The notes under the pieces: model-generated
Seen by the model: the letters and a program-made list of their open reading frames with translations, nothing else
The model's database searches: none
What the model was told of the DNA's origin: nothing
Made by a program: the position numbers and the translations under genes
Source: Jiangella muralis
GTDB lineage: Bacteria > Actinomycetota > Actinomycetes > Jiangellales > Jiangellaceae
DNA: 64,000 nt
Direction: 5' to 3'
NCBI RefSeq assembly: GCF_001270745.1
Contig: NZ_KQ434751.1
Coordinates: 517,539 to 581,538 of the forward strand
Shown: positions 16,801 through 24,630 of the stretch, piece after piece
Layout of the letters: every line of letters starts with the position of its first letter
Numbering within the stretch: position 1 is the first letter of the stretch

Positions 16801-17965
16801 AGATCCAGGCCGCGATCTCCGGACCGATCTGCTGCATGTTCCGGTTGAGGGCCTCCGCCGTAGCAGCGGCATCCGCGTCCAGCTCGGCCGCTGCCGCGGC
16901 CGCCCACGCCTCGTCCGACTTCGTGTGCGCTCGCGCCGCGGCGGTCGCCGCGCGTCCGGCTGCCCCCGCTGCGGCGCGCGCTGCGTCCGCCGCTGCCCGC
17001 GCGGCTTGGACGGCGACGCTGCAGGCCGCCGCGGCGCGGTCGGCGGCCTCGGCCGCACGTTGGGCCTGACGTTTCGCCTCCGCCGACTCCGCGCCGGCCA
17101 GCCCGGCGAGCCGTTCCGCCTCCAGCGCCTCGTTCTTGGCCGCCAGGGACTCGGCCTTCGCCCGCTCGGCCTGCGCCACCGCGGAGATCGTCTCGAACGC
17201 CGCCCGGCGCGTCGCCTCCGTGGCGCTCGTCCGCAGATCGGTCAAGGTCTGGCTCTCGTTGTCCCGGGCCTGCGCCACGCCCCAGTCGATCTGGACGAAG
17301 CGTTCCTGCATCTCCAGACTGCCGTCCTGGAGCGCCCGGTTCGCCGCGGCCTGCACCTGCGGCCCGCCGTCGGCCATCGCCCGATTGACGACGACCCGCA
17401 GGTCCATCCGGTACGGAACGCGCCAGCCCGACTCGATGAACTGCCCCATTGCTTCCCGGGAGCCGTTGCGCAGCACCGCGTTCGCGGCAGCCCGGACCTC
17501 CGGCCCAGCGGCTGCCCTCATCTGGTTCACGCTGGCGCGCAGGTCGATTTCCCGGGCAGTCTCCCAGCCACCGCCGAGGAACGCCGTCACGGCGCCGTCG
17601 TCCCCGACCAAGGCCGCGTTGGCCGCGGCAGCGACCTCAGGACCGCCATGGGCCTTGATGCGGCCGACCTGTTCACGATCGTCCTGCGCCAGGAGCCGGG
17701 GAAGCCGGTCCAGAAGGGCGCAGATCGCCGTCTCGTCCCCGAGCAGAGCCTCCTCCGCGGCCGGACGGACGTTCAGCCCGCCCGTGGCCCACGCTTCCAG
17801 GACCACCTGACGTTCGCATGCCGGGGCCTCGGGTGGATCGGCCTCCGTCGCCGCGGCCCGTGTTTCACCCATCGGGCTGCCCGCCAGAAGCAGCGTGAGC
17901 ATCACGCCGAGCACACCGGTCGTCTGCCATCGGGCCCTGTCGCGCAAGGCGCGAATCGCATTCAT
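13883..17965 (-). CDS. Secreted ALF-repeat protein with C-terminal DddA-like deaminase domain (polymorphic-toxin architecture)
   Basis: This is a 1360-residue protein. The ATG at 17965 was chosen because it has a GGCGGAG upstream and opens a signal peptide (VLGVMLTLLLAGS, cleavage near ...TRAAA). Residues ~55-240 and ~605-800 carry repeats of about 45 residues with the A-A-N-x-A-L...F pattern of ALF repeats. Between and after them (~240-560 and ~800-960) are extremely alanine-rich helical, coiled-coil-like segments. A cysteine-containing linker domain (~960-1250) leads to a C-terminal ~95 residues resembling SCP1.201/DddA cytidine deaminases: H1268-L-E1270, NNPGGAC with C1300, then AGC with C1320 and LLPAGTT. 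These would be zinc ligands and the proton-shuttling glutamate. It is probably a nucleic-acid deaminase toxin. It is followed by a convergent gene only, so no immunity gene lies downstream. Confidence 0.75.
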   Translation of the reverse strand: MNAIRALRDRARWQTTGVLGVMLTLLLAGSPMGETRAAATEADPPEAPACERQVVLEAWATGGLNVRPAAEEALLGDETAICALLDRLPRLLAQDDREQVGRIKAHGGPEVAAAANAALVGDDGAVTAFLGGGWETAREIDLRASVNQMRAAAGPEVRAAANAVLRNGSREAMGQFIESGWRVPYRMDLRVVVNRAMADGGPQVQAAANRALQDGSLEMQERFVQIDWGVAQARDNESQTLTDLRTSATEATRRAAFETISAVAQAERAKAESLAAKNEALEAERLAGLAGAESAEAKRQAQRAAEAADRAAAACSVAVQAARAAADAARAAAGAAGRAATAAARAHTKSDEAWAAAAAAELDADAAATAEALNRNMQQIGPEIAAWISPITQIIAVTDQALIAVAAAESARTNTAAAGRAAEAAGHYAGVSSAEARAAFAAAARAAASAEQARRATAETVRQANIAQDAAGKARDAATRAVAYAEAAAAAAASAAAHAGSAVNAAELATQHADNAYVAAGDALDAAETAQVVYTAARAADAERLQNELELEVSFAQHLSAETAQANLDDARGFDVPMREYYTPEIDALIAEAADEQADPGVAVGKAREVARYFATVPGTWTSSAAVAALGEDDDVRVLEFVRGGLAAAQEQDDRTTLTGLMVTGTEAMRAAAETALDGEWADVIAFLDDPDYPERAAEQREQVGRILADARTAGNTETEAAANNALRSEDPDALEVFMASTYNTAHTIDIRARVGSIAGDDSYGTEVRNGAQVALAGTTAMQVEFLEVGRHRAAERDYATATHDYIATSLMIETAQIAQRAVELARTAQAAAAEARGAAEEAVGYANDAGAAADRARTFATQAVAHAQNAAASAERAAQSVRTAAAATQQAQQSARQASLSARWARASAVAAAQDAASAFAAYDAAYAAAIRAGDSASEAARIAAEVFDYYREEAEQRLTALKATWEDHCEWGPDDDLPGYHNCDVYVEGLLNDPNGILHDPDGYAQERIQHCRDQFVGKAQDACMSLVLSPLFSFAARGIADRETETHRLAEEYMSLFGLDVLNGASQYLMLNKCRSVLGGGVVGAGRKFSSCINGSLNLTDPDWDKYSSQWKGTFVESTVPEELRFAEYNSIWGTMYLKEHLSDRTILSAIHETDLAASLLRILPIGCVLDGGDCPYADAARRLERLSESIKPENNQGYIVDESGRVLDASGLPIASLPPVDDLEEWARYTVESGLHDDLAALEDRIGLLFGQTFGVPMAPPAWHLETQLAYRVATREVALRDNTLRLVMNNPGGACDAVPIEGTGPDAQRQFVAGCIQAVKLLLPAGTTMIIYYPDPENPAELLEVTVRGVGRWLD

Positions 17966-18052
17966 CGCAGTCACTCCGCCCTTCAGTCGATGGTTTCCGG
18001 ATGATGGACCGGACGGCCGGCCGGATCTCACCTGCGGCCGGCCGTCCCGTCC

Positions 18053-20509
18053 TCAGCCGACGACCCGCAGTTCCAGCAGGGTCTCGTTGCAGATGTCGGG
18101 ATAGTCCGGGTGATTCTGATCGCAGGTCGTGTCCGTATGCCCGAACTGCTCGCTCTCGTCCCGCTCGACGAGCTTGGTCCGCTCCTCGCCCGTCGTCAGG
18201 TTCACCACGGTGGCGTCCAGGTCATGGCCGGCCCCCGGCGCGCGGCTGTCGCCCTGGACCTCGAAGACGTTCGGGATCCGAAGCTTCACGTACCCCGTCG
18301 GCCTGAGGACCTTGAAGCACACCGCCGTCACGCCGAGGTGCGGCTCGCCGACCTCCGTGTCGCCGTTCAACAAGCGCGGGAACACCTTGATCACGCCGAC
18401 CCCGCCCTGCGGGGTGGTCGTGCACGAGACCCAGATGATCCCGCCGTTCCCGGAGAGCAGCTCGAAGTTCAGGGCCTCGGCCTCGTCCGCGCCCCAATCG
18501 TCCCAGCCGGACGTCCCTGCGAACTCGTGCTGGAAGTCCACGGGATAGGCGAAGTTCTCCACGATCGAGTCGCTGCCGGTCGGCCGGGTGACCGTGACGG
18601 GAGCGTCACCAGGTTCGGCCTGGCGTCCGATCACCCATGCCATTCGCGAACCCGGGCGGTAGGCGACGAGATCGGTGGGCGAGCCCCGGCGGTTGTTGTC
18701 ATAGGCGATCAGCCTGTCCCGGGCATCCCTCATGTCGTAGCTGCCGATTCCGTAGCCGGCATACACCGCAGGGCCTACTTCCCCGCGACCGTCGGCGTGA
18801 CGCAGCCAAGGCCGTATATGCACCCAGCGTCCGCCGGGCGAGTAGAACACCAGGTGGTCCATGAGCCCGGATCCGTCGTAGTCGTAGGCGATCAGCTGGA
18901 CGGTTCGCCGTCCCGTGATGAGATGGTTGGGCCGGTCCCGGAACACCGAACGGTACGTTCCGTCGGCCGCCCGCTCGATCACCCGATAGGTAGCGCTCTC
19001 GCTGTCTGCGGGATCCCACCCCGGCCGGGAAGCCACGAGGCAGTCTCGACGCCCTGAATGGTGGCAGTCGAACGCGATCATCCGGTCCCGCGCCTGACGG
19101 AAATCAAGGCCGCCGATCCCCCCGTCCGCACTGGCGTAGACGTCGGGCCCGAGCTCCCACGAGTCGGCGGCGACATCGAAGACCCAGGAGACGATCGCGA
19201 CCGACCCGGCACCGGGCCGGTAGAACACGAGGTGCTCCCCCACGCCTGATCCGTTGTCGCCCACGGCCATCATCTGGTCGTCCGTCGAGTCCAGCCGACC
19301 CACCTTGTGGCGAAAGACCAGTTGGTACCCGCCGCGCGGATCACGCTCGAAGACGCTGTACGAACCGCTCTCACTATCCGTGCTGACCAGACCCGGGCGG
19401 TAGACCACGATGCAGTCCTGCCGACCGGACCGATGGCAGTCGAACGCGAACACCTTGTCGCGAGCCTGGCCGAGCAGCACGGTTCCCTGCGCCGGCGTCG
19501 CCCCGATGCCGACATCGCGGTTCCGGAACACCGACTCGAACGACCCGTCGGCGCGACGCTTGACCACCCAGTACTTCTTCGCACCGGGGCGGTAGATCAG
19601 CAGATGATCCTGCCTCCCGGTGCCCTCGTAGTCGACGGCGATCATCTGATCGTTGCTGTCACCGAGGTCGTAGCCGCCGATGCCGTCGAGGCGTCCGTCG
19701 CCGTCCCCGTCCGCCGCGACGTACGACGGCGAGAACGTGGTGGCGTACCAGACCACGTTCCGGTCGATCCAGCCCGCCAAGACGTCGGCGCGGGCCGCCC
19801 GCGCCGACCGCTCCCCCGCGCTCGGAGGCACGAGGCAACCATTCCTCGCCGAGCCGACCAGGACACCGACGATCTGCACCACGCCGCCCACCGACCGGGT
19901 GACCGGCGCGCCGGCGTCGCCTTCGCATGCCCCCGCCGACGACTCGGCGGGAGCACTCACCACGAGCGACACCTCCGAGACCTCGCTCGCGGTCACACTC
20001 GCAACCTGCACACCCGGCGCCCACACGGTGTCGGTCCGGCCGAAGCCGCTGATCGTCAGCGCCTCGCCGGCCGACGCAGGACCGCCGGCGATCGGCCACG
20101 GCGTGATGTCCACGCCCAGCGTCAACCGCGCCAGCGCCACGTCCTGGTCCGGATGCGGCACGATCCAGTCCACACCGCGCACCCACCCGTCCGCCGTCGA
20201 CGGCTCCGGCCGTCCCACTGTGGCCGTCGTGCCCGCAGGCGCCGCACCGGTGCGCACCTCGCCGGAACCACCGCTGAAGCAGGACGCCGCGGTGAGCACC
20301 CACTGCGGCGCGACCAGCGCCCCGGAGCAGGCCCGCTCCTCGCCCACCTCGATCCGTACCACCTGCCGGACCCCGTCCGGGTTCACCGCTCCGCCGCCGG
20401 TCACCGCCGGCGCCGGGAGGACGACAACAGCCCAGACGAGCGCCGACGCGATGATCGCCGCGCACACGCCTCGCAGCCGCGGGCCCTTGAGATCACTGAT
20501 GTCCGCCAT
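18053..20509 (-). CDS. Secreted trypsin-fold pseudoprotease with propeller-like repeats
   Basis: This is an 818-residue exported protein with an N-terminal membrane/signal segment (IIASALVWAVVVLPAPA). Residues ~45-250 have the S1 trypsin fold, but two of the three catalytic residues are changed. VLTAASC has S76 where His57 belongs and GDAGAP has A199 where Ser195 belongs, while D123 (DVALA) remains. It should therefore be catalytically dead and act in binding or scaffolding. Residues ~280-640 hold six repeats of ~55-65 residues (for example DQMIAVDYEGTGRQDHLLIYRPG), FG-GAP/VCBS-like and consistent with a beta-propeller. A unique cysteine-containing C-terminal domain follows (~640-818). It lies 87 bp upstream of the ALF-deaminase gene on the same strand, so the two are probably co-transcribed. 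Confidence 0.8.
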   Translation of the reverse strand: MADISDLKGPRLRGVCAAIIASALVWAVVVLPAPAVTGGGAVNPDGVRQVVRIEVGEERACSGALVAPQWVLTAASCFSGGSGEVRTGAAPAGTTATVGRPEPSTADGWVRGVDWIVPHPDQDVALARLTLGVDITPWPIAGGPASAGEALTISGFGRTDTVWAPGVQVASVTASEVSEVSLVVSAPAESSAGACEGDAGAPVTRSVGGVVQIVGVLVGSARNGCLVPPSAGERSARAARADVLAGWIDRNVVWYATTFSPSYVAADGDGDGRLDGIGGYDLGDSNDQMIAVDYEGTGRQDHLLIYRPGAKKYWVVKRRADGSFESVFRNRDVGIGATPAQGTVLLGQARDKVFAFDCHRSGRQDCIVVYRPGLVSTDSESGSYSVFERDPRGGYQLVFRHKVGRLDSTDDQMMAVGDNGSGVGEHLVFYRPGAGSVAIVSWVFDVAADSWELGPDVYASADGGIGGLDFRQARDRMIAFDCHHSGRRDCLVASRPGWDPADSESATYRVIERAADGTYRSVFRDRPNHLITGRRTVQLIAYDYDGSGLMDHLVFYSPGGRWVHIRPWLRHADGRGEVGPAVYAGYGIGSYDMRDARDRLIAYDNNRRGSPTDLVAYRPGSRMAWVIGRQAEPGDAPVTVTRPTGSDSIVENFAYPVDFQHEFAGTSGWDDWGADEAEALNFELLSGNGGIIWVSCTTTPQGGVGVIKVFPRLLNGDTEVGEPHLGVTAVCFKVLRPTGYVKLRIPNVFEVQGDSRAPGAGHDLDATVVNLTTGEERTKLVERDESEQFGHTDTTCDQNHPDYPDICNETLLELRVVG

Positions 20510-20749
20510 GCCAGCCTCTTCTCAGCACACCAGAACCGTCACTCTGGAGAGTCCCTCCAGCCGGCCCAAACGATCACAGCCGGCCGCTTCACCGCGGCTC
20601 CATGCCAGCGTCACCGCACGTCAGCGGACATTTCCGCGCAAATCGGGCACGCGTGGGCCAGGTCCAGGCGGGTAGTTGACGGCTGTCGGAGCAGCCCCAG
20701 AATGGTGGCGCGATACGACACGCCCTAGTCTCACGTCGAGGAGAGTTCA

Positions 20750-21088
20750 ATGAACACCACCGTCACCGACGAGCAGATCCGGGATCTGGCGGCAACGGCG
20801 AAGCCCTACAGCCTGGCGGTGCTTCGGTGGGGTCCGCAGCGGCACATGGACGGTGCCGAAGCGATCGAACTGGAGCACCAGCGACGCATGGTGTCGCTGC
20901 GCGCCGACGGAGTGATCGCGATCCTGTGCCCGATCGCCTCCGACACCATGGCCGGCGTGGCGATCATGAACGTGCCGGCCGACGAAGCCGAGGACATCAT
21001 GGCCGCGGACCCCTGCGTCCGGGCCGGGATGATCCACAGCGAGATCTACCCGTGCCACGGCTTCCCCGGAGACACCCTCCCCGCGTAG
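20750..21088 (+). CDS. YCII-related small protein
   Basis: This 112-residue cytoplasmic protein has the YciI-like pattern: EHQRRMVSLRADGVIAILCP, then a hydrophobic strand (GVAIMNVPADEAEDIM) and the typical DP motif (AADPCVRAGMIHSEIYPCHGF). Family members are ferredoxin-fold proteins with few known functions. A GGAGAG lies 7 nt upstream of the ATG. It stands alone, divergent from the pseudoprotease gene across a 240-bp gap in which I see no clear operator. It shows no resemblance to known deaminase immunity proteins, so I do not assign it to the toxin. Confidence 0.8.
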   Translation: MNTTVTDEQIRDLAATAKPYSLAVLRWGPQRHMDGAEAIELEHQRRMVSLRADGVIAILCPIASDTMAGVAIMNVPADEAEDIMAADPCVRAGMIHSEIYPCHGFPGDTLPA

Positions 21089-21185
21089 GGCGAGCCCTGA
21101 CCAGGACGGACCGCGGCGACCACGGGTGGAGCAAGGCGAGGTGGCGGCCCGGTGGCACGGCACCGGGCCGCCACGTCCGAGGCGG

Positions 21186-23114
21186 TCAGCGCGTGATCCG
21201 GTCCAGCGGGAGGTGGAGCACGGGCTCGGCGCCGGCCGGAGCATCGCCGGCGGCGAGCTCGGCGATCTGGGCGGCGCCGAGCGCGCGGTCGAACAACCAC
21301 ACGTCGTCGACGGCACCGTCGAGGGGGTTGTTGATGCCGTCGACACGGGAGCCGATGCGGATGCCGGTCAGCGCGCCGGCCGACACCGAGCCCGCGACGG
21401 GCGCGGACGTCCCGCGAGCCTCGCCGTCGATGTAGAGGGTGACAGCGTCGTCGTCGCGGGTGAGGGCGACGTGATGCCAGGCGCCGTCGGCGTAGTCGCC
21501 CGCCGCCGTCACGAACGCGTTCTGGGCGCCGGTGTTGACGTGGCCCCGGATGCGGCCGAGGTCCGGCTCCAGCCGGATCCACCACTTCGGGTCGACGTCC
21601 CGGTTGGAGTACGCCCACATGATCGCCTGCTGTCCGGCGCCGTCGCTGCGGAACCAGGCCGCGGCCGTGAACGGGCCGTCGCCGAACTCGAGGGCGGGTT
21701 CGGCTGGGGTCTCGACGTAGTCGCCGGCCAGCTCCAGGCCGGAGCCCACCACACCGCCGACGCGCCGGGGCGTGCCGCTGATCACAGCGTCCAGACCATG
21801 GCCCGACACGTCGGGCGTCGTCCTGGGCGGCGGCGCCGGAGCGTCCAGCGTCGGGACGATCACCCGGGCAAAGCTGATCCGCTGGTGATAGGTCAGCGTC
21901 GGGCCCTCGCCCAGCCGGTCGCCGTTCTCGTAGAGCACGCCGAGCCGGTGCGCGTTCCCGTGGTCGTCGATCTGCACCAGGTCGGAGTAGCCGGCCGGGC
22001 CTTCGAAGACGAGCGGGCCGCGCTCCCAGCTGCCGGCGTCGTCGTCGCTGGTCCACAGCGTCAGGTTCTCGCGCGCCGTCGGGTGTCCGGGTGCGGCGAA
22101 CACGAGCCGCTCGCGCCGGTCGGCGTCACGCGACAGGCCGAGGACCGAGCCCTGCACGACCGGCGCGACGATGTCCGGCACCTCCTGATACGGCGCGTCG
22201 AACGACGCACCGCCGTCGCTGCTGGTGGTGCTCGCGCGGGCGCCGACGCTGGTGCCGTTCTGGTCGCGGGCGTTGAAGTACAGCGTGCCGTCGCTGAGTT
22301 CCACGACGGTGTTCTCGTTCGGGTTCACCACGCCCTCCGGCGTGGTGTCGACGCCACCGAGGTGCCAGGTCGTGCCGCCGTCGTCGCTGTACAGCGAGTG
22401 CGCGCCGAACAGCCGGTCGTCGGTGCACGCGATGTCCGAGCCGGGCGGCGGCGCGGCCGAGTGGTTGCCCGGCACGACCAGCCGGCCGGCGTGCTCGCCC
22501 TGGCTGATCTGGATCCCGTGCCCCGGCCCGCCGACGAAGTGCCGCCAGTCGGCCGGCTTGACGTCGGCGGTGATCTCCACCGGCTCGGACCAGGTGGCGC
22601 CGTGGTCGTCGCTGTAGAGGACGAACGAGCGGCGGGTCTGCTCGGCGTCGGCCAGGCCGCAGCGGATGTCGTTGCCGGAGACGTCGCCGCCGGTGCGGGT
22701 GACGTTGAGGACGATGCGCCCGGTCCGCTCGTCGACGATCGGTACCGGGTTGCCGAACTTGTCCGACCCGGCGTCGGCGACCACCTGCAACGGTCCCCAG
22801 GTGCGGCCGCCGTCGGTGGAGCGCTTGAGGACCAGGTCGATGTTCCCGTCGTCACCGGGGTCGTCGACCCGGCCCTCGGCGAAGGCCAGCAGGGTGCCGT
22901 CCTGCGCCTGGGCGACGGCCGGGATGCGGAACGTGTGGTATCCGTCCTGGCCCCGGTCGAAGACGGTGCTCTGCTCGATCGCCCGTCCGGGTGGGGCGTC
23001 GGCCGCCACCGGCGACCAGCCCGCGCCGGCCGGTCCGGGCACGGCTGCCAGGGCGAGACCGGCCAGGCCGGTCACGGCGAGCAGGCGGGTGGTGCGACGT
23101 GTCGTCGTCGACAT
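21186..23114 (-). CDS. nanH: Secreted exo-sialidase (GH33) with LamG-like domain
   Basis: This 642-residue exported enzyme releases terminal sialic acids from glycans. The ATG at 23114 follows AAGGAG and opens a signal peptide (LLAVTGLAGLALAAVPGPAGA). The catalytic six-bladed propeller shows the FRIP motif (residues 62-65, R63 of the arginine triad). It also has several Asp boxes: STDGGRTW, SDDHGATW, SDDGGTTW and a weaker SDDDAGSW. Residues ~440-640 form a concanavalin-A/LamG-like sandwich (DGPFTAAAWFRSDG, GAWHHVALTRDDD) that probably binds carbohydrate. It is the last gene of an operon with sulfatase, N-acetylneuraminate lyase and ABC importer, which supports the function strongly. Confidence 0.93.
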   Translation of the reverse strand: MSTTTRRTTRLLAVTGLAGLALAAVPGPAGAGWSPVAADAPPGRAIEQSTVFDRGQDGYHTFRIPAVAQAQDGTLLAFAEGRVDDPGDDGNIDLVLKRSTDGGRTWGPLQVVADAGSDKFGNPVPIVDERTGRIVLNVTRTGGDVSGNDIRCGLADAEQTRRSFVLYSDDHGATWSEPVEITADVKPADWRHFVGGPGHGIQISQGEHAGRLVVPGNHSAAPPPGSDIACTDDRLFGAHSLYSDDGGTTWHLGGVDTTPEGVVNPNENTVVELSDGTLYFNARDQNGTSVGARASTTSSDGGASFDAPYQEVPDIVAPVVQGSVLGLSRDADRRERLVFAAPGHPTARENLTLWTSDDDAGSWERGPLVFEGPAGYSDLVQIDDHGNAHRLGVLYENGDRLGEGPTLTYHQRISFARVIVPTLDAPAPPPRTTPDVSGHGLDAVISGTPRRVGGVVGSGLELAGDYVETPAEPALEFGDGPFTAAAWFRSDGAGQQAIMWAYSNRDVDPKWWIRLEPDLGRIRGHVNTGAQNAFVTAAGDYADGAWHHVALTRDDDAVTLYIDGEARGTSAPVAGSVSAGALTGIRIGSRVDGINNPLDGAVDDVWLFDRALGAAQIAELAAGDAPAGAEPVLHLPLDRITR

Positions 23115-23173
23115 CGTGCTCCTTCCTCTCGATGGGTGGGGTGTGCGCCGGCCGGCAGTCGCCTCGCCGGGCG

Positions 23174-24628
23174 TCAGGGATCGGTGCGGTACCTCTCGAC
23201 GGCGCCGGCGAACAGCTCCTGCCGGGCCACCCGGTCGTCGCCGGTGACCACCCCGCGCTGCGGGGCGGCGTGGTCCAGGTAGGTGGGTGGGGTCGCGTCG
23301 TGCAGCGCCCACCGTGCGGCGGCACCGCGTAGGCGCCGCAGCACGTCGTCGTACGCGGGGTCGTCGATGACGTTCGCCAACTCGTACGGGTCGCCGTCCA
23401 GATCGAAGAGTGCGTCGCCGGCGACGTCGGACCAGAGCAGCTTGTACCGGGCGGTCCGGATCATGCCCGCGACGCCGTGCCGGCGGTCCTCGGCGAGGAC
23501 GGTGTCGTGCCCGGCCGCCGGATCGGTCAGGTCCGTGCCCGGCAACGGCGCCGGTGGTTCCAGGCCACAGCTGGCCAGGACCGTCGGGGCGACGTCGATC
23601 AGCGAGACCAGCGCGTCGGAGACCTCGCCGCGTCGCCACTCCCCCGGGAACTTGACCAGCAGCGGCACCTTCACCACCGGGTCGTACATCGGCCCGTCCT
23701 TCAGCAGCAGGTGGTGGAAGCCGAGATACTCGCCGTGGTCGGCCGTGAAGACGATCAGAGTGTCGTCGTAGAGCCCGCGCCGCCGCAGCAGGTCGAACAG
23801 ACGCCCGACCTCGTGGTCCAGGTGCGTGATGGTCGCGTAGTAGTGCGCCATCACCTGCCGCAGCCGCGGCAGATCCAGCGGCTCGTAGTCGAAGTACTCC
23901 CGCCGGTGCCGCTGATCGGCCGCCGGGATCGTGTCGGTCCAGCCGGGCAGCGGCGTCAGCGCCGCCGGGTCGTAGGCGTCATCCCAGCCGGCGGGCGGGT
24001 CGAACGGGTGGTGCGGCTTGACGAACGACACGTGCAGCAGGTGGTCGCCGGACTCGGTCCAGCCGGCCAGCACCCGCCGTGCCCGCTCGCCGATCCAGCT
24101 GGTGGAGTGCCACTCCTCCGGCAGGTTGGACCGGCCGGTGCCGTACGTGTCCCAGTAGGACGACGGCGCGGTCGCGCGGAACTCGCGCTCCTGGTCGATC
24201 AGGTCGGTCACCGGCGCCAGCCCGGCCGCCGCCAGGTCCCGGTGGTAGTCGTCGTCGTACCGCCCGGGTCCGTCCTGCTCGGCCAGTTCCAGCTGGTCGT
24301 AGCCGACGTCGAGGTAGGTCGGCGTGAAGTGCATCTTGCCGACGGCGGCCGTGCGGTACCCGGCGCGCCGCAGTGCCCGCGGGAAGGTGTCGATGCCGGG
24401 CGCGAGGGTGCAGCGGTTCGTCCAGCCGCCGTGCTGACGGACGTGCAGCCCGGTCAGCAGCGAGTACCGCGACGGGGTGCAGACCGGGAAGGTGCAGTAC
24501 GCCTCGCGGTGGCGCACGCCGTCGGCGGCCAGCCGGTCCAGGTGCGGGGTGCGCACGTCGGGGTTCCCGGCCACGCCGAGGCAGTCCGCCCGGAACTGGT
24601 CGGCCTGGATGATCAGGACGTTCGGCAC
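23174..24628 (-). CDS. Sulfatase (type I, formylglycine)
   Basis: This 484-residue sulfatase of the alkaline-phosphatase superfamily starts at a GTG (24628) two bases after the stop of the lyase gene, with GAGGA upstream. The N-terminus NVLIIQADQFRADCLG carries the metal-binding aspartates. C50 in CTPSR (C-x-P-S-R) is the residue converted to formylglycine, and GKMHFTP and VFTADHGEYLG are further active-site motifs. No signal peptide is visible, so it is probably cytoplasmic and would desulfate an imported sugar. Its presence in a sialic-acid operon suggests that the natural glycan is sulfated, or that sulfated sialic acid is imported. Confidence 0.92.
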   Translation of the reverse strand: MPNVLIIQADQFRADCLGVAGNPDVRTPHLDRLAADGVRHREAYCTFPVCTPSRYSLLTGLHVRQHGGWTNRCTLAPGIDTFPRALRRAGYRTAAVGKMHFTPTYLDVGYDQLELAEQDGPGRYDDDYHRDLAAAGLAPVTDLIDQEREFRATAPSSYWDTYGTGRSNLPEEWHSTSWIGERARRVLAGWTESGDHLLHVSFVKPHHPFDPPAGWDDAYDPAALTPLPGWTDTIPAADQRHRREYFDYEPLDLPRLRQVMAHYYATITHLDHEVGRLFDLLRRRGLYDDTLIVFTADHGEYLGFHHLLLKDGPMYDPVVKVPLLVKFPGEWRRGEVSDALVSLIDVAPTVLASCGLEPPAPLPGTDLTDPAAGHDTVLAEDRRHGVAGMIRTARYKLLWSDVAGDALFDLDGDPYELANVIDDPAYDDVLRRLRGAAARWALHDATPPTYLDHAAPQRGVVTGDDRVARQELFAGAVERYRTDP

Positions 24629-24630
24629 CG

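Noticed and set aside
14897..16801. 634-codon open frame antisense to the ALF protein
   Set aside because: It mirrors alanine codons of the real gene (GCG/GCC read as CGC/GGC) and has no recognisable domain or ribosome site.
15100..17200. Apparent tandem repeat array or CRISPR-like periodicity
   Set aside because: The periodicity comes from alanine-rich heptad-like coding sequence; there are no constant repeats with unique spacers.
20750..21088. YCII-like gene as the deaminase immunity gene
   Set aside because: It is divergent, on the far side of the pseudoprotease, and matches a widespread metabolic-type family.
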